A DNA stretch of 64,000 nt from Plectosphaerella cucumerina (lineage: Eukaryota; Ascomycota; Sordariomycetes; Glomerellales; Plectosphaerellaceae): NCBI GenBank assembly GCA_020746995.1, contig JAGPXD010000006.1, positions 1,798,001 through 1,862,000 of the forward strand, in the 5' to 3' direction. A model generated the notes under the pieces. The model searched no databases and was not told where the DNA came from. It saw only the letters and a program-made list of their open reading frames with translations. Numbering within the stretch: position 1 is the first letter of the stretch; every line of letters begins with the position of its first letter. The position numbers and the translations under genes were made by a program. Of the stretch, positions 12,901 through 23,141 are shown piece after piece.

Positions 12901-15661
12901 GATCTCGGTGACAGCATTGCCAGAAAAGAGGAGGCTTTCCGACGGCAAGCCGCAAGCAAAGTCTATGAAGCTGGAAGGAACCGCGCTGGAACCTGGGTTT
13001 GCGTGCAAAGCCTCGAGGAAGTAGATCCGTGCGGCGGTGGCATGGGCGAAGGCCTCCGGATGCAGCCTCATCGACGTGTTGTGACGAGGCATCTCAATGG
13101 GCTTGGCTGCGGTGTTGATCAGGCGCTCCTGGGACCCAAATTCATCGTCCGAATCCTCGTCCTTTGTCCTGTACGAAGCATCCTTCTCTGCGCTCTGTCG
13201 CAGGCTCCCAGCCACAGAAACAACAAGGCGCAGTACGAGCCCGCCATCGTTGGTCAACGATTGGAGGCACGCAGTACTCATCGGAGGGATGTGCAATGCC
13301 ATCTCTTGCAACACGACTTGGAACAAATCTTTGTTGTCTGATGCAGCACAGATAGTATTGAGCGTGGAGTCCATTAGCCCCATGACCAGCGGCTCGATGT
13401 CCCTCGACTGTCGAGTATTGCAATGAGCAAGGTACGGAGCAAGCGCGGCACTGACAGCGCAAGCAGATAGCAGGTTTTGCAGCTTCTCGGTGGAAATTTG
13501 CGCCCCCCCTTCGGAAGCCTTCTTCGTCCATGACTTGCAAAGCTCGTCAAGTTCTGCGAGCTTCAGAAATAGGAGCTCCAATATTAACGTCCTCGAGCTG
13601 AGGTGGCTGGCTGTGTCGACGATGGGTTCCAGCTTGGCTGAGGCCTTGTTCAGCATGTGTGCTGGAGCTTCTGGGAGGAGAAGTAGGTATCGAATCGCAG
13701 CGGTGGAATTGAGATGTTGGCTCCATGTCTGGCTGATTGTGCCGCCGGTAATCGGGGTTTGGTGAAGATCCATTTGTTTGGCTCCGCAACATTTCAGCAG
13801 CAGATTTGCCAGCTCCGTCGGATGTATGAGAAGAGAGTGGTTTGGCGTATTCCTTGGTTGAACGGGCATCCACCTCGCCATAGACCACTGGATGATGTGC
13901 AGCGAGGTTTCCTGGCTGGCGTTGGGTAGCTTTGCATTTCTCATGGCCTGAATTTGCGCCATGAGCTGTATCGAGGAGTCAACCAGCACTTTGGGGCCAT
14001 TGACTTCAGCCGTGGTCACGATGCTGTTGATGTCGTTGGCAATGCTTTGGTAGGGAATATGGCCTGTATCCAGCATAACTCGCAGCAAGAATGACGCTGC
14101 GCGACAGGTATCCGGGTGGTCCATCGCACGAACGGCCAGGGGCCATGTCATCTTCCAGGTGTCGTCGAGACCGTGACGGGAGGTGAGGCTGGCGTAGGCC
14201 ACCATTGCCCAGGGTGTTCCGCCGGAGACCTGGGTGGCGACATCCGATCGAAGGTCTGCCAGATCCAGTCCAAGATCGGCTAAGAACGGTATGACTCTCA
14301 GTGCGGCCTGGGACGTATCAGAAGATATGAGCTTGTCTCTCAAGCGAACGCTTTTGTTGGTTTTGCGGCGTCGTTTGCGTGGCAAGTCGTCGTCAAGGGG
14401 AGCTTCGGCCGCGGCCACGGTCGCGTGTGAGGCATCTCTTTGCCAGAGGATGTACTCGAGTAGAGCAATGTTCAGGATCAAAGCCCATTTTCGCTCGCCC
14501 TCGATGTGATGCGGTCGCAGCCCAAAGCCGTGAGTTTGGAAGTGGTCGGTGGGGAGGACAGAGGTAGTGAAGGTAATGTCATGGAGTTGCAGCTGATTTC
14601 GTTCTTGCCTGCGGGCATACTCGAGCCACAGCGCTTCGGATAACTGCTCAATCTCGTCGAAGACAGTGTATTCGGAACTTGAGGCCATCTTTTGCAAGTG
14701 GAGATGGATGTTCAGGACAACCTTGAGCATCTCGTCTCGAACCGAGTTCTGCATCTCGTCGTTGGCAACCGTGCGACGCTCCCACCATTGGCGAACCAGT
14801 GGCACAGCGTCCTCCGCGAGTCTCTTTGCCAGTTCCACATCGTCGGCCTGAATGCTTTCGAACAGGATGTTGAGACATGAAAAGGCATACAGGGTAATAG
14901 TGCCGATGACGTACGGCAGCCGGAGAACCTTGGTCAAGACTTCAGCTAGAGCGCGGGCTCTGCTTCGGACCGGAGCGTTTGCCGGCAGGACCAGAAGATG
15001 GATGCAGTGCAACAGATCTTGGATGGTGTTCCGGGTCGCTGAGGACTGGGTGCTGCCAGGGCCTCTGCCATTGAGGCTATCTGATCTCCCGGTGCCGGTT
15101 CCGGACGATGGGATGGGCGAGGCACGGGCGTTCGTATCAGAATCGTTGTCCAGAAGGCCAGCCAGGGTATCGAGGCAGAAATCAAAGCAGCTGAACCAGT
15201 CTTGAGCGTCCTTGGAAGCAGCCAGATGCTCCACATTGGGCGTCAGAAGCGTTATCAGGGACTTGAAATCCTGCGGCGCGGCAGATTGGATGATGTGATC
15301 GATGACTGCGCGGACGGTCTTCCTTTTGAGCTTTGATGCTCCGTGATGCAGGGCCAACCGCAGGGCTTCGGTGACCCTCGCGAGTCGGTTTCTACCGGAC
15401 GACGATTTGCCGGATCTCTGCTCCACGAGGGCGCAGCTGAACAGCGCTTCGAAGATCCGATGATAGTGCCTATCGGTCAAGCCATCGAGTAAACGACTGC
15501 GCGGATCTAGTAGTGCGATCAGGGATTTGATCCCAGCGTCGCGCGCCTTGATCGAGCCGCTACTGATAGAAGCTATTCAGTTGGTCAGCCAGCCTTGTTG
15601 TGTCAAGGTTGATTGGGATTTACTGACCTAGGTCGTCAAACAACGACCCTTCGGATGACAT
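6942..15661 (-). CDS. TEL1: ATM-family checkpoint kinase Tel1
   Basis: Nuclear phosphatidylinositol-3-kinase-related protein kinase that signals DNA double-strand breaks and maintains telomeres. Three exons (15628-15661, 9425-15572, 6942-9351) encode 2,863 residues. The introns are 15573-15627 (55 nt) and 9352-9424 (73 nt). The short first exon, MSSEGSLFDDL, joins to ASISSGSIKARDAGIKSL, which fits the N-terminal TAN motif. A long helical-repeat region follows. The kinase domain carries the catalytic loop LGLGDRHGHN (about residue 2,700) and HIDLGVAFEMG, and the protein ends in a FATC tail, NLALLYSGWAAYA. Length and order match fungal Tel1. A Gly-Gln run (QGQGQGQ), made by a CAGGGG-type repeat, lies between kinase and FATC. 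The gene is divergent from TIM23. Confidence 0.95.
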
Positions 15662-16742
15662 GGTTGCGATGGATGAAGTTTGAGAGTGGACATCTCTACC
15701 TTCAATCCCAGATACAATAAGGTAGGTGCCTCAAGGGGCTAAGGTACCTAAACAGGCAGACACGGTCCAGGGAAGTTCATGAGTGAGACGCGGCAGGCGC
15801 GTTCAACTGCTGACTCATCAATCTGCAAGGTGCTGACGATCTAACCGCCCTGCCCACCAAGAGACACAGTGCGACACAGCACATGGGGCAGTCAACACAG
15901 CAAGGCAACCAGTACCTATTTCTTATTTTCACACATCAGATCAACAGATAGAACAGATTGACAAGTGGGTGGGTCAACATGTTCCATAGATGGATTGACA
16001 AGTGAGGAAGATTTAAAAAGGGAGGTAGATTGACGAGTGAGGTAGATGGACAGGCGAGGGAGATGGGAAGGTGAAGCGGATGGACCTATCAGGCAGACAG
16101 GCAAGTCAGGTAGTCGAACAAGTCAGGCAGTCGAACAAGTCAGGCAGTCGAACAAGTCAAGCATTCGAACAAGTCAGGCAGTCGAACAAGTCAAGCATTC
16201 GAACAAGTCAGGTCAATCGACAAGCCAGGCAAATGGGCGGGTGAGGTCGATGGTTATGTCAGGCATATGGACAGGTGAGGTAGATGAACAAGTCCGTTAG
16301 ATTGACAGTTGAGGAAGACGGATTATTGAATCAGATCAACTGCCTACTAGCCAAATGATGAAGTATGCCTTCAAGTTCAAGTTGTCTTCCATCGAGAGTG
16401 GCAGCACTGACCATGCCAACGACGAACGACATGTTCGCGCGCTTCGCCCGGACATGCTGCACTCACTCCCAGACCTGTGGTTCTACGCCCCCACAGTCGG
16501 GATCCGCCTCCCGCGGCGCAATGACCAACCAATGCCACGGCGGAAACCAGTCGCGCGCCCGGCAATGAGCCCAAATTTTTTTGATAGTGCCCGGGCCCCG
16601 TCCATCCCATCCAACAATCGGCAACATCCATCAAACCCTCGTCGGCGCAGCTGTCCTCCCATCCTCCCCCCGGCGTCAAAGTCATCGCATCGCATCGGTC
16701 CGCGGCCGCCCAGTCCTCCTCATCACAAAAACCACAGACGCC
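15662..16742. other. TEL1-TIM23 divergent intergenic region with minisatellite
   Basis: The stretch separates the divergent starts of TEL1 and TIM23 and must hold both promoters. Much of 15,948-16,320 is a degenerate tandem array. The last 150 bp before TIM23 are rich in C and T, as in fungal leaders. No gene was seen. Confidence 0.65.
15948..16320. repeat. Degenerate minisatellite with a 17-bp core array
   Basis: The core is seven consecutive 17-bp units from 16104 to 16222, consensus AGTCAGGCAGTCGAACA; copies 4 and 6 share the same two changes (AGTCAAGCATTCGAACA). On both sides are looser copies of a GATTGACAAGTGAGGTAGAT-like unit, for example near 15955, 15992, 16029 and 16270. The ORF running through it is a by-product of the repeat. 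Confidence 0.85.
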
Positions 16743-17515
16743 ATGTCATCTCTCTGGTCGACCCTCACAGGGGGACAGAAGTCCTCCCCGAAGGACGCGG
16801 GCGCGACCTCGCAAACGCCTCAGTACCAGCCCCAGCAGCAGCACACGGCAGAGCCCACGACGTCGTTCGACCCGTCGGCAGGCCAGGGCGTCGAGTCCTT
16901 CCTCGGCACTTCGTCTTTCGCCGACCCCTCGAAGCTTCACCCCCTCGCCAACCTCAACCAGGAGACGCTCGAGTACCTCACGCTCGAGGACGCCGCCCTC
17001 TCCGATGCCAGCGGCCAGGCTGTCCTGCCGTCGCGCGGCTTCACCGACGACCTCTGCTACGGCACCGGCACCACATACCTCGCCGGTCTCGGCATCGGAG
17101 GCGCCTGGGGCGTCCAGGAGGGTCTCCGGCGGTCCGCCAACCAGCCGCCCAAGCTGAGGCTAAACTCGGTCCTCAACGCCGTCACCCGCCGCGGCCCCTT
17201 CCTCGGCAACTCGGCTGGTGTCGTCGCCATCACCTACAACTGTTTCAACGGCCTCATCGGCCAGCTCCGGGGGACGCATGACGCTGCCAACACCATCGCC
17301 GCCGGTGCGCTCAGCGGCATGCTGTTCAAGTGCACGCGGGGCGCGAGGCAGATGATGATCTCGGGCGGTATCGTCGCCACCGTCGCCGGTGCCTGGGCGG
17401 TAAGCTAGCCTTCTTCTTGGACTCCTATGGAACATTGAACTGACTCTTGTCTTCTCAGGTCACGCGGAGAACCTTCTTCCCTGCCCCCGAAGCCAGCGAG
17501 CACGCCACTCTGTAA
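16743..17515 (+). CDS. TIM23: Mitochondrial import inner membrane translocase subunit Tim23
   Basis: Channel-forming subunit of the TIM23 complex, which moves presequence proteins across the mitochondrial inner membrane. Two exons (16743-17399 and 17459-17515) flank a 59-nt intron (17400-17458) with branch CTGAC and acceptor CAG. The product is 237 residues. The N-terminal half is hydrophilic and Gln/Pro-rich (YQPQQQ), as expected for the intermembrane-space domain. The second half is the Tim17/22/23 fold with glycine-rich membrane segments: GTTYLAGLGIGGAWGVQEG, GNSAGVVAITYNCFNGLIG and ISGGIVATVAGAWA. LNAVTRRGPFLGNS is a typical Tim23 stretch. The start ATG is the first after a pyrimidine-rich leader. 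The last exon adds only 18 residues. Confidence 0.95.
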
Positions 17516-18375
17516 CGCTACCACACGAACACACACCACACCATTATATTTCCCTTTCCCCACCTCATAATCATACACTTGTAGAATGGAGCGAGGCGTG
17601 GTTGGCAGGCGGGAGAGCCGGTGCGCCAACGGCTGCCTCCCCCCAGAAGGGGGAACGGGAGGCCACTTGTTTTGAGTAAGCGACGAGGAGGAGGCGGCTG
17701 GCTGTGCCGGACGAGGCAGAGAACAACGTGTAGGAGACGAAGCGGGTGTTGCCGGCGGAAGGACGATCTCTCCTCCGGAGCTCCCATGCACCATGGGGGC
17801 TCCTCATCTTTTTTCCCCACCGTTGGGCGGTTGGCTCAAAAAGTGTGTACAATAGCTAGGAATATGTTGCCAGCATTAGAAACGCATCGGGCGGACACTG
17901 GCGTTCGGATGCTGCTGCCCAGAGGCAGACAATGTCTACATGAAAGGTTTCTCGCCTCTTCTACTCCCCTTGGAACATCTGACAAAGGTGAGTGACGTGT
18001 TTCCTGGGCCTCCTGGGCATGGAGGTGAACGCGGTCTGTGCTCCCGAGTTCGAGCCGCATGTTGGGGGCTACGGCTGGTATCGACAGCCTCACTCAGGGC
18101 GACGACTAAGCGGCGGCTGATGAGCCCTGCCGAAGGCGGTCCACGCTTCAAGTCCCCCACTACCTGTTGGAATAATAAACAAGATCGTGGGAAAACAAAA
18201 TTTGCAGTTTCCAAGGTTTCCTGCGCAACCGACGATCTCTTCAACACCCACAACCCCAACCATCAAGACTCATCACTCTCATCAGTAAGTATCATGAAGA
18301 TATCATGCTTACATGCCTTAGCCGAGGGCATTCCATTCCATCTATTTTCCAGAGCATGGCTGACCACTCCCAGTC
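17516..18375. other. Intergenic region with probable leader intron of the next gene
   Basis: This is the TIM23 3' flank and the promoter of the following gene. A likely 5'-UTR intron runs from 18285 (GTAAGT) to 18373 (CTCCCAG, preceded by GGCTGAC). Removing it deletes four upstream ATGs and leaves the start at 18376 as the first ATG. No other feature is supported. Confidence 0.5.
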
Positions 18376-19622
18376 ATGACTCTCGACGAGGACGCGCGCA
18401 CCATTCCCATCGGCGCTGTCGCCGAGTGCCTCATCCAGTATGCGGTCGATGAGTGTCGCGCTCGCGCCAACATGCGAGACCTCAAGAAGGACCCGAACTA
18501 CACCGACTGGGTCGCCGCCATCCACCAGGACGTCTTCGCGACCATCGACCACTGCATGAACTCAGTCATCGTCCCCCACAGGCCCACCGGACCTCTTCCC
18601 GCCGAGACCCAGCACATGGCCGAGCTGTTCCGCGAGCGAAAGATTGCCAACGCCTTCATCCTCACCGCGTACACCCCTGAACAGCTCCACCAGCTCCTTC
18701 GCTTCATCAACGCCTCGATCAAGAAGCACTGCAAGGAGGAGTTTGAGACCCCGATGTCCATCGACGACCCGAGCGTGGACGAAGATTCGGACTCGATCGC
18801 CAGCGGCCCTTTTGAGGATCCCAACGCCGCCCGAAGGATGAAGGATTTCATCGACAACGCCAACCTCGAGGAGAAGGCAAGTCCGCGCAACTTCCGCTTT
18901 TTCTATGAATCACAACTAACAACCGCGGATCCAGGTCTGCCTGCTTGCCAAATAGCGTCTGCGCAACTACGAGGCCCTCCCCTCCTTCCACCACTTCTGG
19001 GTCTTCATCGCCTACATCGACTCCGAGGGCAAGACGTGCAACTCGCAGCACTACCTGCCCAAGAACGTGGAGTACGGCGAGTTCCTCCAGAGGATGGACA
19101 TCCTCTGGGCCAAGAACGTGCCGAAGAAGCACGGCGTCGTCCTCGCCGAGGCGCTGGCCGAGTGCCACGCCGACGTCGACTTTGTGCTCGCCTGCCTCGG
19201 CCAGCACATGACGATCATGCAGGAGGCCGAGGCAAGACGCATCAAGCGCACGCTCGTTCAGTACGGCAAGGTGCTGAAGGACGAGTACGAGGTGCGCGCC
19301 TCGTTTGCGCGGAGCGACGGCCCCGCCATCTGTGTTGGTCCTTGGCAGGCGCTGGACAGCTTCGTGGGCACGAAGGTGTTCCGGGAGTTTCTGGAGGTTG
19401 TGCGCAGCGGAGGCGGTCATCGCGATGATGTGAGGCTGTATGTCCGCAAGGTAAGGTCCACGTTCCTTCTGGTTTCGCCTGGGAGGTGATTCACTTCAAG
19501 TTTGGGACTTCCGCTGACGAAAGCAGTCGTGGCAGCCGCAGGTCGCCGAGTCGGCGAGGGCCGTTCGCCTTCTGAGGCAGAAGGTCTTCATGCTGATGCA
19601 CGGATATTTTCAGGAGGAGTGA
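18376..19622 (+). CDS. Conserved-looking protein of unknown function, 363 aa
   Basis: Not recognised. Three exons (18376-18876, 18956-19450, 19527-19622) give 363 residues in one frame. The first intron (18877-18955, 79 nt) is of the GC-AG type: donor AAG|GCAAGT, branch CTAAC, acceptor AAATAG. No GT donor keeps the downstream frame. The second intron (19451-19526) is normal, with donor GTAAGG and branch GCTGAC. The protein starts MTLDEDARTIPIGAVAE and has no signal peptide or membrane segment. It has an acidic patch (DDPSVDEDSDS, about residues 135-145) and a C-terminal half rich in charged helices (FHHFWVFIAYIDSEGKT, LVQYGKVLKDEYEVRASF). It ends HGYFQEE. It looks soluble and helical. High confidence that it is a gene, none in its function. 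Confidence 0.75.
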
Positions 19623-20056
19623 GGTGCCTGCCTCTTCGGCCATGGATGTGAATCACCAAGGCGCCGATGGACGATACCTGAGGATGAGACAGCAGGAAGG
19701 CCTGGAGATTCGTGAGATCTTCGTCTTCGGGAAATGGGTCAGATTGTGCGGATTGGAGGAAGGAACGTGGTGTGGTCGGCTATGCGAATGTCGGTTTGAC
19801 CTGGTTGTCATCGGGCCATGCATAGGTAGCTTTTGCTCATGTATTTCTGTCTTCCTCCACCAAAAAGTGGTCAACACCAACACCATCAACCCAAATGGTG
19901 TAGAGCCACATCATCATCAAAACCACCACGAAACAGAACCAGTCTGAAACACCGGCATCGCTCAGTTCTCTGAGCCTCTCCGCTTCGTGTCTTTGTTCTT
20001 TGTCTGCTGCTCGCAGTGAGCACTCCCGCACTAGGTGGCCCTTTCTCGCCGCCACC
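19623..20056. other. Intergenic region
   Basis: This is the 3' flank of the 363-aa gene and the leader of whatever starts at 20057. Nothing else is supported. Confidence 0.5.
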
Positions 20057-20158
20057 ATGTGCCTCCCATGCTGGTCCTACAAGGACGTGGCCTTCGACAA
20101 TGAGCCAGAAGATCACCGCCGATACGTCTGGAACGGCAAGAAATATGTCCTCCGCAAG
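20057..20158 (+). CDS. Isolated candidate first exon, 34 codons
   Basis: An ATG in a textbook context (GCCGCCACCATG) opens 34 codons beginning MCLPCWSYKDVAFDNE and ending YVWNGKKYVLRK. An ideal donor, AAG|GTAAGA, follows in phase 0. The downstream exon could not be fixed. The frame of the proline-rich gene that follows is compatible with acceptors near 20444 or 20519, but the intron would then be about 285-360 nt, much longer than the others here. It could be the first exon of that gene or a separate short gene. The function is unknown. Confidence 0.4.
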
Positions 20159-20396
20159 GTAAGAATGAGATCTGGTCTTTCCTTTTGTTGTTTTTGCTCC
20201 GTTTATTTCGGCCAATCTCGCGAGAGAGTTCTCCGCTGAGTCGTCGCCGAGACGATATGCTCCTGTCTTCCCTGCGTGGCATGAGCTTCTCTTCCCGCAA
20301 ACTCTCTCCCAACCCAAAACCCTCTCAAGAGCACGAATCTCCATCTCTTCCCATTCACTTTCATCCCTACTCTATCGCATCTCCATCGCCCTCGAC

Positions 20397-22103
20397 ATGG
20401 TTCGGCGTGGGAACGAATCGTCATCGGCGTCACCTGGCATCAAGAAACCATCCCCCGTCCGCCTACCTTCTCAACGAATCACCGACATCATGCCCGGAGA
20501 ACCCGACAGCAATCCTCAGGGCTGCAGCTCGGGTACTCCCAAGGGCTACAGAATCAAGAATGTCCGTTGGGAGGACGACAGCGGCCAGGGAACGCCTTCC
20601 TCCTCGGCTGCTGCTGCTGTCCCGGTCAAGGACAACAGCAAGCCCGCCTCGGACTGCAAATGCAATTCCGAGAAAAAGGACAACGAGAAGGCCGACGATG
20701 CCCAGAAGAATGTATTCAACCCTATCGATCCCAACGAGCCTCTCGAGAAGGAAGCCTTCGAAAAGGCGCACAATCTGCAGCCTCTGATGCCGGGCTGGTA
20801 CCTGCACCGCAGCGCCAATCCCATGGCTTCTCTGGGCCGCAGCCCATTCACTACCTGGGCCCCAGTTCAGGTAAACAACCACTCCTGCCCTCTCTGCCCT
20901 TCACTCCCGTCCCGAATTTCGTCCCGCACCCACCTGCCAGCCTGCCCTACAATACCATCAGGCACAATTCATATCCTCATTCCGCCCTCCTTCTTGCACC
21001 TTCACACAACCACATTCTACCCGCCGAACCCCCCTTCCCTGCAGCCATGTCGTACAACAATGCCGGCCCGCCTGCCGGTGGCTTGCACTTCCAGCCCCAG
21101 GTCCCTGACAACATGCACGGCATGATGAAGCACACCTATCGCCCTCGCTACGACAATGGCTTCATCCCCCAGCAGGGAATCTCCATTCCCCAGCCCGTTC
21201 AAGTTTGTGGTTACCCTCCTCTGGCCTATCCCGGTCAATACATTGTCTCTGCCTTTGATCCCTCTGTCCAGTACATGACTTCGACCGCGCCCGGCCTTCT
21301 CCCTGCCGGCGGTCCCCTTTACGAGCCATGCTCTTGCCATGCAAGTCCTGTCGAGAGATGAAACTGATACGGGTGTCCCCCTGTTTGTCACCACTGGTTC
21401 TCTGCGTTGATCAGTCGGGCACTTCCATCCCCTCGAGTGTTGGGATGGCATTGCCGTCCGGCTTCTTTCTTCGACCGGTGACCAGACTTTGAAGGATGAT
21501 TGCTGACTCTCATTTCTACAATTCTAGCCTCAGGGTGTGACCGTCGTCGGCCAGAACCCCGCTGCTCCCGTCTATGTCCAGCAGCAGCCCGCTCCCGTCT
21601 ATATGGGCGCTCCTCCCATGGGCCCCATGGGTCCCGTCCCCTACATGGGTCACATCAACCACCCCCAGATCGTCCGCGCTCCCGGCCACCCCGGCGGAGG
21701 CCCCCCCATGATCGCCAAGCCCGGAATGTACCCCGGTGTCCCTGCTCCCGGCGTCTCTGGCGTCTACGGCGGCGGCACAGTCGGTCCCACCTTCTACGGC
21801 CCGCCTGGCAACCTTCCCGCCGGCCCTCCTGGTCCTGGAGGCTTTGCCCTCCCTCCCGACATCACCGGCATCGGCCGCACTGCCGGTGAGATTGCCGCAG
21901 AGCAGGCCCACATTGCTGAGCAGCAGGACCTGACAAAGCCTCAGGACTTTAAGCCTGCGGATGACGACCCCAGCCGGTTCTACTGGATGCGCGAGCTTGA
22001 TGGCGAGTGGACTCAGCGCAACCGTCTGACCATTGACCACCTCGGTTGCCGCTGGTACCTCCACGAGGGCGGCTACTTCTACGCCGTTCGCCTTCCTACT
22101 TAA
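20397..22103 (+). CDS. Proline-rich, largely disordered protein of unknown function
   Basis: The best single-gene model joins 20397-20870, 21095-21340 and 21528-22103 (431 residues; 400 if the ATG at 20490 is used). The last intron (21341-21527, 187 nt) has a GC donor (CAT|GCAAGT), branch TTGCTGAC and acceptor CTAG, and is the only simple way to keep frame. The first intron (donor CAG|GTAAAC at 20871) is uncertain. The obvious acceptor at 21044 breaks frame, while the in-frame acceptor at 21094 skips the open stretch MSYNNAGPPAGGLHF. Two genes, with the second starting at 21047, are therefore possible. The middle is rich in Pro, Gly and Met (VYMGAPPMGPMG). The C-terminus is compact and aromatic (SRFYWMRELDGEWTQRNRL, GGYFYAVRLPT) and may be a small folded domain. 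The function is not recognised. Confidence 0.6.
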
Positions 22104-23141
22104 AGTGAGCCTGCCTGTGGTCTGATCCCCCGGGCGTCCACTGATTCATTAAAGGCGCGTTTCTGCATTCTGTCGTCGTGTAGGAAGAGTTATGGTTTGA
22201 TATCCTTGATTGTGGTGTCATCGAATGACCTACTCACCCTGCGCGATCGCAGCACATCTGGAAGGCACTGGACCAGCCTGACCAAAGAACACGATGCTTG
22301 GGCCCGCATGGCAATGAACCCATCCCTGATATAACCCGCCACAGAGGTCAGAAACCCGCCCCTTCTACCAGAAGCATGAAACTGACCATGACCAGGTACC
22401 CAAGAATCATACACGACCGACAAGAAGATCATCGCGATTGGGTTGCTGGTTGGGGTTGCTTGGAGGATCTTTCGTGGAGGACTTGCTGCTTCAGATGGAG
22501 GTTTCAGGGAAAATCGATGATTGTTATGATGAGAAGGAAAAGGCCTCAACGCGTACTTCATCAGTCAAAATGATGCCCTCCTCGCTGTCTGTGATGCCCA
22601 TACCGACGACCAGGTGACGGTTGTTTGCTTGGCACTTCGACCATCCGGTTTGACTGTCACCAGAACCAGATGAATTCACAGCATTTCAATCTCAATGATC
22701 GTTTGGCCCGCTTGATTTAGCAACTTCCTTCAAATTCAACATTGCAGCACGGTCAAGATTGGATGCTGACGGAGGCGGTTCACGTGTTTGTTGACAAGAG
22801 GTGGAAGGAGCTGGTGGGTCCTCTTCGTGTCAGGGGCAATTGGGAAGGAGCACCTGCTTCGCACTGTGCATTCACTGAGTTCCTTCCTACCCAACCTCAC
22901 TTCCGGTTCCCGGCCACTGCGCTCCCATTCGACTCAATTTCTTTGAAAGCCTCTGTCTTCTTTTTCTTCTCTTCCCTTTTCAAACCTCGGACCAAATTTG
23001 GTCCTTCACACTCCCAAATCTTCACAAGTCCGCCAAACGCGCTACCACCAGCAGCAGGCGGCTCCCAATTCTACTTGTGTTTCCCCCCGAGAACTCTCCC
23101 AGTCTCGAAACTCTACCCCAGAATCGAAACATCGTCAAGTC
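22104..23141. other. Intergenic region and pyrimidine-rich leader
   Basis: This is the 3' flank of the proline-rich gene and the promoter of the next one. An E-box-like CACGTG lies at 22781-22786. A long CT-rich tract runs about 22930-22990, as in fungal core promoters. No gene was seen. Confidence 0.55.

Noticed and set aside
16104..16222. Tandem 17-bp units considered as CRISPR or telomere-like repeats
   Set aside because: Units are contiguous without spacers, the genome is fungal, and the unit does not resemble a telomere repeat.
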